From CADEFF01 sp964569315 (GTDB lineage: Bacteria; Pseudomonadota; Alphaproteobacteria; Dongiales; Dongiaceae): a DNA stretch of 64,000 nt. The stretch is taken from assembly GCA_964569315.1 (NCBI GenBank), contig CAZMUZ010000002.1, forward strand, positions 1 to 64,000. The letters are read 5' to 3'. Below are positions 60,914-64,000 of this stretch, in pieces (position 1 is the stretch's first letter; each line of letters opens with the position of its first letter). A model generated the notes under the pieces. The model did not search any database. It was not told the DNA's origin and was given only the letters and a program-made list of their open reading frames with translations. The position numbers were made by a program, and so were the translations under genes.

Positions 60914-62734
60914 ATGACGCAGAGCCTGGCGGAACGGCTTCGAAGCCTCGCGCAGATCGCGAGCCTGGTGAATTCCGGCACTGCGCTGCCCGAGATCCTC
61001 GAGCGCATCACGGTTGCCGTCTGCCAGCGCTCGCCCTGGTCCAGCAGCGCGCTCATGGCGCTCGACGAGCGCAGCGGCTTTTCCGAGCTCGTGGCGCGTT
61101 ACGACCCGCTCTATGCGAAACCGGTCGGGGATCGCGACCGCTGGCCGCTGGAGACGAGCCCCACCCGGACGGTGCTGGCGACCGGCACGCTCCTCGTCAT
61201 TCCCGACGCGCAGGAAGCGGCCGATTATGCGGGCTATCGCGCGGAGGCGCGGCTGCGCGCCTACCGGACGGTCGTGCTGCTGCCGCTGCGCGCCGCGGAC
61301 GGGCAGGGCCGCGGGCTCGTCATGTCGGTCCATGCGCATGAGGTCCGCAACATCGACGAGGACGAACTCGCATTCCTCGCCGCCGTCGCGGAGCTCGCTT
61401 CGCTGGCGGTCGAGAAGGCGGAGCTGCTGCAGCTCGAGCGCCAGCAGACGACCCATTTACGGCAAGTACTCGAGCTCCATGCAGCCGCCATGGAGCGAGT
61501 GCTGGCCGGCCATCCGATTCCGGAGCTCGCGAAGCTGGTGGCGTCCGACCTGCCGCTGCCGCTCGTGATCCTCGATTTCACCAGCCATCGCGCAATCGCC
61601 GAGAAGTCCCCGCTGGCGACGGTCGCCGACGCCGAATGGCAGGCTGCGGTGCGGGGCCGCGGCTACGCCCATTTCGCCGAGATACTGGCTTCGGCGCCGG
61701 CCGGCGCCTTCGAGCGCGCGCGCGACCTGTCGTTGCGGCCGCTCGGCTTCGAGAACGTTGTGTCGGCCATTCTCGAACCCTGCCTCGTGGAGGGCGCAAT
61801 CCTCGGCGGCATCATCCTCTTCACGGCCGGCCGGCCGATCGACAGCTTCGAGGCGCTGGCAGCGCAGGGCCTGCGCTCCGCGCTCTCGGTGGCACTGCTG
61901 CGGGCGCAGGTGCGTTTCACGACCCAGGCGGAGACCCACGGCGAATTCTTCCAGCGGCTCTTCAGCGGCAACTGGCGGGACCGCGAGGAAACGCTCGCGA
62001 GGGCGGGCCATCTGGGCTTGACGCTCGAGGCGGCGCGTTTCGCCCTGCTGCAGGACGATGCGGATAAGCCCAAGGATGCCGCGTCGCGCGCTTCCCTCCA
62101 GCGTGCCCTGCTCGCTGTCGCGCAGCGGAGTCTGCCGGCGGCGAGCGCCTTCGCCGACGGCGGCGCGGAACTCCTCCATCTGCCGGCCGCGGCGCTCGAC
62201 GAGAAAGCGTTCGGCCGCCTGATGCAGCGGCTCGTCGAGGAGATGCAGCGCCAGACGGGCCGTCGCCCGATCGCCGTGCTGAGCCGTGTTTGCGCGGCAC
62301 TCGACGACTATCGCGATGCGCGCCAGGCGGTTGCGCGCACCGTCGATCTCGCGCGCCGCCTCGGCCGCAGCGGCGTGGTGGCGGAGGGCGATTTTGGGCC
62401 CTTTGCACGGCTCATTGCGGCGGCGGACCGGGAGGAGCTCCGACGCTTCGTTGCCGATACGGTCGGCCGGCTCGAGGTCCATGACCGCGGCCATGGCGGG
62501 GAGATGCTGCCGACTTTGGAGGCCTTCTTCGCCCATCACGGGCGCTATCAGGCCGCCGCCGACGCGCTCGGCATCCATGTGACGACGTTGCGCTACCGGC
62601 TGCGCCGGGTTGCCGAGCTTTTCGGCATCGCGCTCGAGGACGCCGATAGCCGGATCGCGCTGGAACTGGCCCTCCGCATGCGCCGGGGCCTCGCGGCGGA
62701 TACCGAGCAGAGCTCCTCTGTTTCGAGTAAATAA
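60914..62734 (+). CDS. PucR-family transcriptional regulator with GAF-type sensor
   Basis: 606 residues. The N-terminal GAF-like domain covers about 10-170 (IASLVNSGTALPEILERITVAV start). A middle CdaR/GGDEF-like region follows. A C-terminal PucR helix-turn-helix carries TLEAFFAHHGRYQAAADALGI and VTTLRYRLRRVAELFGI. PucR relatives activate purine, hydantoin or amine catabolism genes in response to a metabolite. Located inside the Pot-type operon, it probably senses the imported compound. The ATG gives MTQSLAERLRSLAQIASLV; the long upstream open frame overlaps the permease gene. Confidence 0.87.
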   Translation: MTQSLAERLRSLAQIASLVNSGTALPEILERITVAVCQRSPWSSSALMALDERSGFSELVARYDPLYAKPVGDRDRWPLETSPTRTVLATGTLLVIPDAQEAADYAGYRAEARLRAYRTVVLLPLRAADGQGRGLVMSVHAHEVRNIDEDELAFLAAVAELASLAVEKAELLQLERQQTTHLRQVLELHAAAMERVLAGHPIPELAKLVASDLPLPLVILDFTSHRAIAEKSPLATVADAEWQAAVRGRGYAHFAEILASAPAGAFERARDLSLRPLGFENVVSAILEPCLVEGAILGGIILFTAGRPIDSFEALAAQGLRSALSVALLRAQVRFTTQAETHGEFFQRLFSGNWRDREETLARAGHLGLTLEAARFALLQDDADKPKDAASRASLQRALLAVAQRSLPAASAFADGGAELLHLPAAALDEKAFGRLMQRLVEEMQRQTGRRPIAVLSRVCAALDDYRDARQAVARTVDLARRLGRSGVVAEGDFGPFARLIAAADREELRRFVADTVGRLEVHDRGHGGEMLPTLEAFFAHHGRYQAAADALGIHVTTLRYRLRRVAELFGIALEDADSRIALELALRMRRGLAADTEQSSSVSSK

Positions 62735-62835
62735 ACCATCCGTTCTGCTCTGAATAGGAGGAAGCCAGGCGACTATGCTGCGCCTAGCTTTCCCGGGCGG
62801 GCGCGAACGCCCGGACGAGACCCAGGGAGAGAGCC

Positions 62836-63906
62836 ATGAAGTTCAGCCTCGCGATCAACATGGAGCGGATGAGCCCGGATATCGACATGCGCGATGTCGC
62901 GCGGCATACGCTGGAGATGGTGCAGATGGCCGACGAGGCCGGCTTCGAGATCGCCTGGGCGGCGGAGCACCACGCGATCGAGATGACCATCGCGCCCGGT
63001 CCGTTCCAGATGCTGGCCTGGTGGGGCGCTCACACCGACAAGATCCGGCTCGGCACCGCGGTGGCGGTGGCACCCTACTGGCACCCGATCAAGCTCGCAG
63101 GCGAAGCCGGCATGCTCGATCTCGTCACCGGGGGCCGCCTTGAGCTCGGTCTCGGCTGCGGTGCCTATCAGCGCGAGTTCAATCGCATGGCCCGTGGCGT
63201 CAAGGCGCAGGAAGCCGTGCCCTACATGCTCGAGATGCTGCCGGTGCTGAAGAAGCTCTGGGCCGGCGACTACGAGCATAACGGGACCTACTGGTCCTTC
63301 CCGAAATCGACCGCCTGCCCGAAGCCCCTGCAATCGCCGCATCCGCCGGTCTGGGTCGCGGCGCGCAACCCCGTCTCCTTCGACTGGGCCGTGGCTAATG
63401 GCTGCAACATCATGACCTGGGCGCTGTCGCGGCCGATGTCGGAGGTCGAGCTCTACAAGCAGCGCTTCGAGGAAGCCGTCTCGCGCGCGCCGGCCGGCAC
63501 CAAGCGGCCGCGGCTCCTGACGATGCGCTACACGGCGGTCTATGCGAAGTCGGACCAGTGGGAGGTCCCGATCCGCGCCGTGCAACGCCAGGGCGCGCAG
63601 TTCGAGAACCTCTTCCGCGAGCTCGGCAGCGTCGATAACGGGTTCCCCGAGGAGATCGACCTCGCTTCGTTGCAGCATCGTGCGGAATACGACCCCGAAA
63701 TGCTGCGCACCAACCTCATGTTCGGCAGTCCGGACGAGGTAATCGCCAAGCTCGACCAGTATGCAGCGCTGGGCATCGAGAATTTCCTCTATTGCGCCAG
63801 CTACGGCCTGCCCATGGCCGAGCAGAAGAAGTCGCTGAAGCTCTTCATCGACGAGGTCATGCCGGCCTTCCGCGCCGATTCCCGGCGGAAGCGCAGCGCG
63901 GCCTGA
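62836..63906 (+). CDS. LLM-class flavin-dependent monooxygenase
   Basis: 356 residues of the bacterial-luciferase-like fold. Typical blocks are WAAEHHAIEMTIAPGPF, IRLGTAVAVAPYWHPIKLA, DLVTGGRLELGLGCG and a later MFGSPDEVIAKLDQY. It uses reduced flavin to oxidise a substrate such as an amine, sulfonate or ketone. The start follows GGGAGAGAGCC. It is 101 bases after the PucR gene on the same strand, likely the first catabolic step for the compound taken up by this operon. No flavin reductase gene is seen before the window ends. Confidence 0.88.
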   Translation: MKFSLAINMERMSPDIDMRDVARHTLEMVQMADEAGFEIAWAAEHHAIEMTIAPGPFQMLAWWGAHTDKIRLGTAVAVAPYWHPIKLAGEAGMLDLVTGGRLELGLGCGAYQREFNRMARGVKAQEAVPYMLEMLPVLKKLWAGDYEHNGTYWSFPKSTACPKPLQSPHPPVWVAARNPVSFDWAVANGCNIMTWALSRPMSEVELYKQRFEEAVSRAPAGTKRPRLLTMRYTAVYAKSDQWEVPIRAVQRQGAQFENLFRELGSVDNGFPEEIDLASLQHRAEYDPEMLRTNLMFGSPDEVIAKLDQYAALGIENFLYCASYGLPMAEQKKSLKLFIDEVMPAFRADSRRKRSAA

Positions 63907-64000
63907 CCTGATTACGGGCTGATTCCGGGGCGGGGGTGGCGCGAAATGCCGGCTCCGCCCGCTTTTCCGACGCCATCTTCTCGCGCAGCGCGAAACGCCG

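Noticed and set aside
1..64000. CRISPR arrays, prophage, intact insertion sequences, rRNA or tRNA genes
   Set aside because: I found no regularly spaced repeats, integrase, phage structural genes, transposase or RNA-gene signatures on either strand by reading; a profile search would be needed to exclude a cryptic RNA.

Overview
The window is high-GC, densely coded DNA of an alphaproteobacterium (inferred from gene content and GC bias; no rRNA or other marker is present to place it further). I see no rRNA, tRNA, CRISPR array or intact insertion sequence. Most of it is accessory catabolism and transport, with one peptide-natural-product locus.

Layout. 1-2.2 kb: end of an aa3-type cytochrome oxidase operon (ctaD) and a DUF488 gene. 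2.7-5.6 kb: a LodA-like quinoprotein amine oxidase and its LodB-like flavoprotein maturase. 5.6-10.5 kb: LysR regulator divergent from an operon of a PotD-type binding protein, a GcvT/DmdA-like folate-dependent enzyme and a histidine-ammonia-lyase homologue without the MIO tripeptide. 10.6-11.5 kb: a 2-oxoglutarate/Fe(II) oxygenase. 12.3-16.3 kb: a complete PotD-A-B-C importer, facing a CaiD-like / carnitine-dehydrogenase-like / NDP-forming acyl-CoA synthetase operon (16.3-20.2 kb). 20.8-29.8 kb: zinc alcohol dehydrogenase, SulP permease, PPK2, an RND efflux pair and a small unknown gene. 29.9-42 kb: LysR regulator, two DUF1989 proteins flanking an operon of aminotransferase, hydantoinase A and B, cupin and four-rhodanese protein, then an omega-aminotransferase. 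42-46.4 kb: HerA-like ATPase, RecQ, Gfa. 46.5-53.0 kb: the RiPP locus. 53.1-64 kb: flavodoxin-like gene, a permease pseudogene, SDR, APH-type kinase, acyl-CoA ligase, and a second Pot-type operon with a PucR regulator and a flavin monooxygenase.

The most notable system is a lasso-peptide-like RiPP cluster (46491-52988). It has a nucleotidyltransferase, a formyltransferase, an HprK-like kinase, a B2-type protease, and an asparagine-synthetase-like cyclase fused at its C-terminus to a PqqD-type recognition domain. Facing these are two intact precursor genes, a third killed by an amber codon exactly at the conserved leader tyrosine, and a fourth remnant. The leaders fit the lasso YxxPxLxxx(G)xxxxxT pattern, with Glu in the Gly position. 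The predicted cores lack an Asp/Glu at positions 7-9, so a classical lasso ring is not expected and the product may be new.

Metabolically, three PotD-type binding proteins, carnitine-type enzymes, a one-carbon transferase, hydantoinase and DUF1989 genes suggest use of quaternary-ammonium or nitrogen-rich compounds. The substrates are inference.
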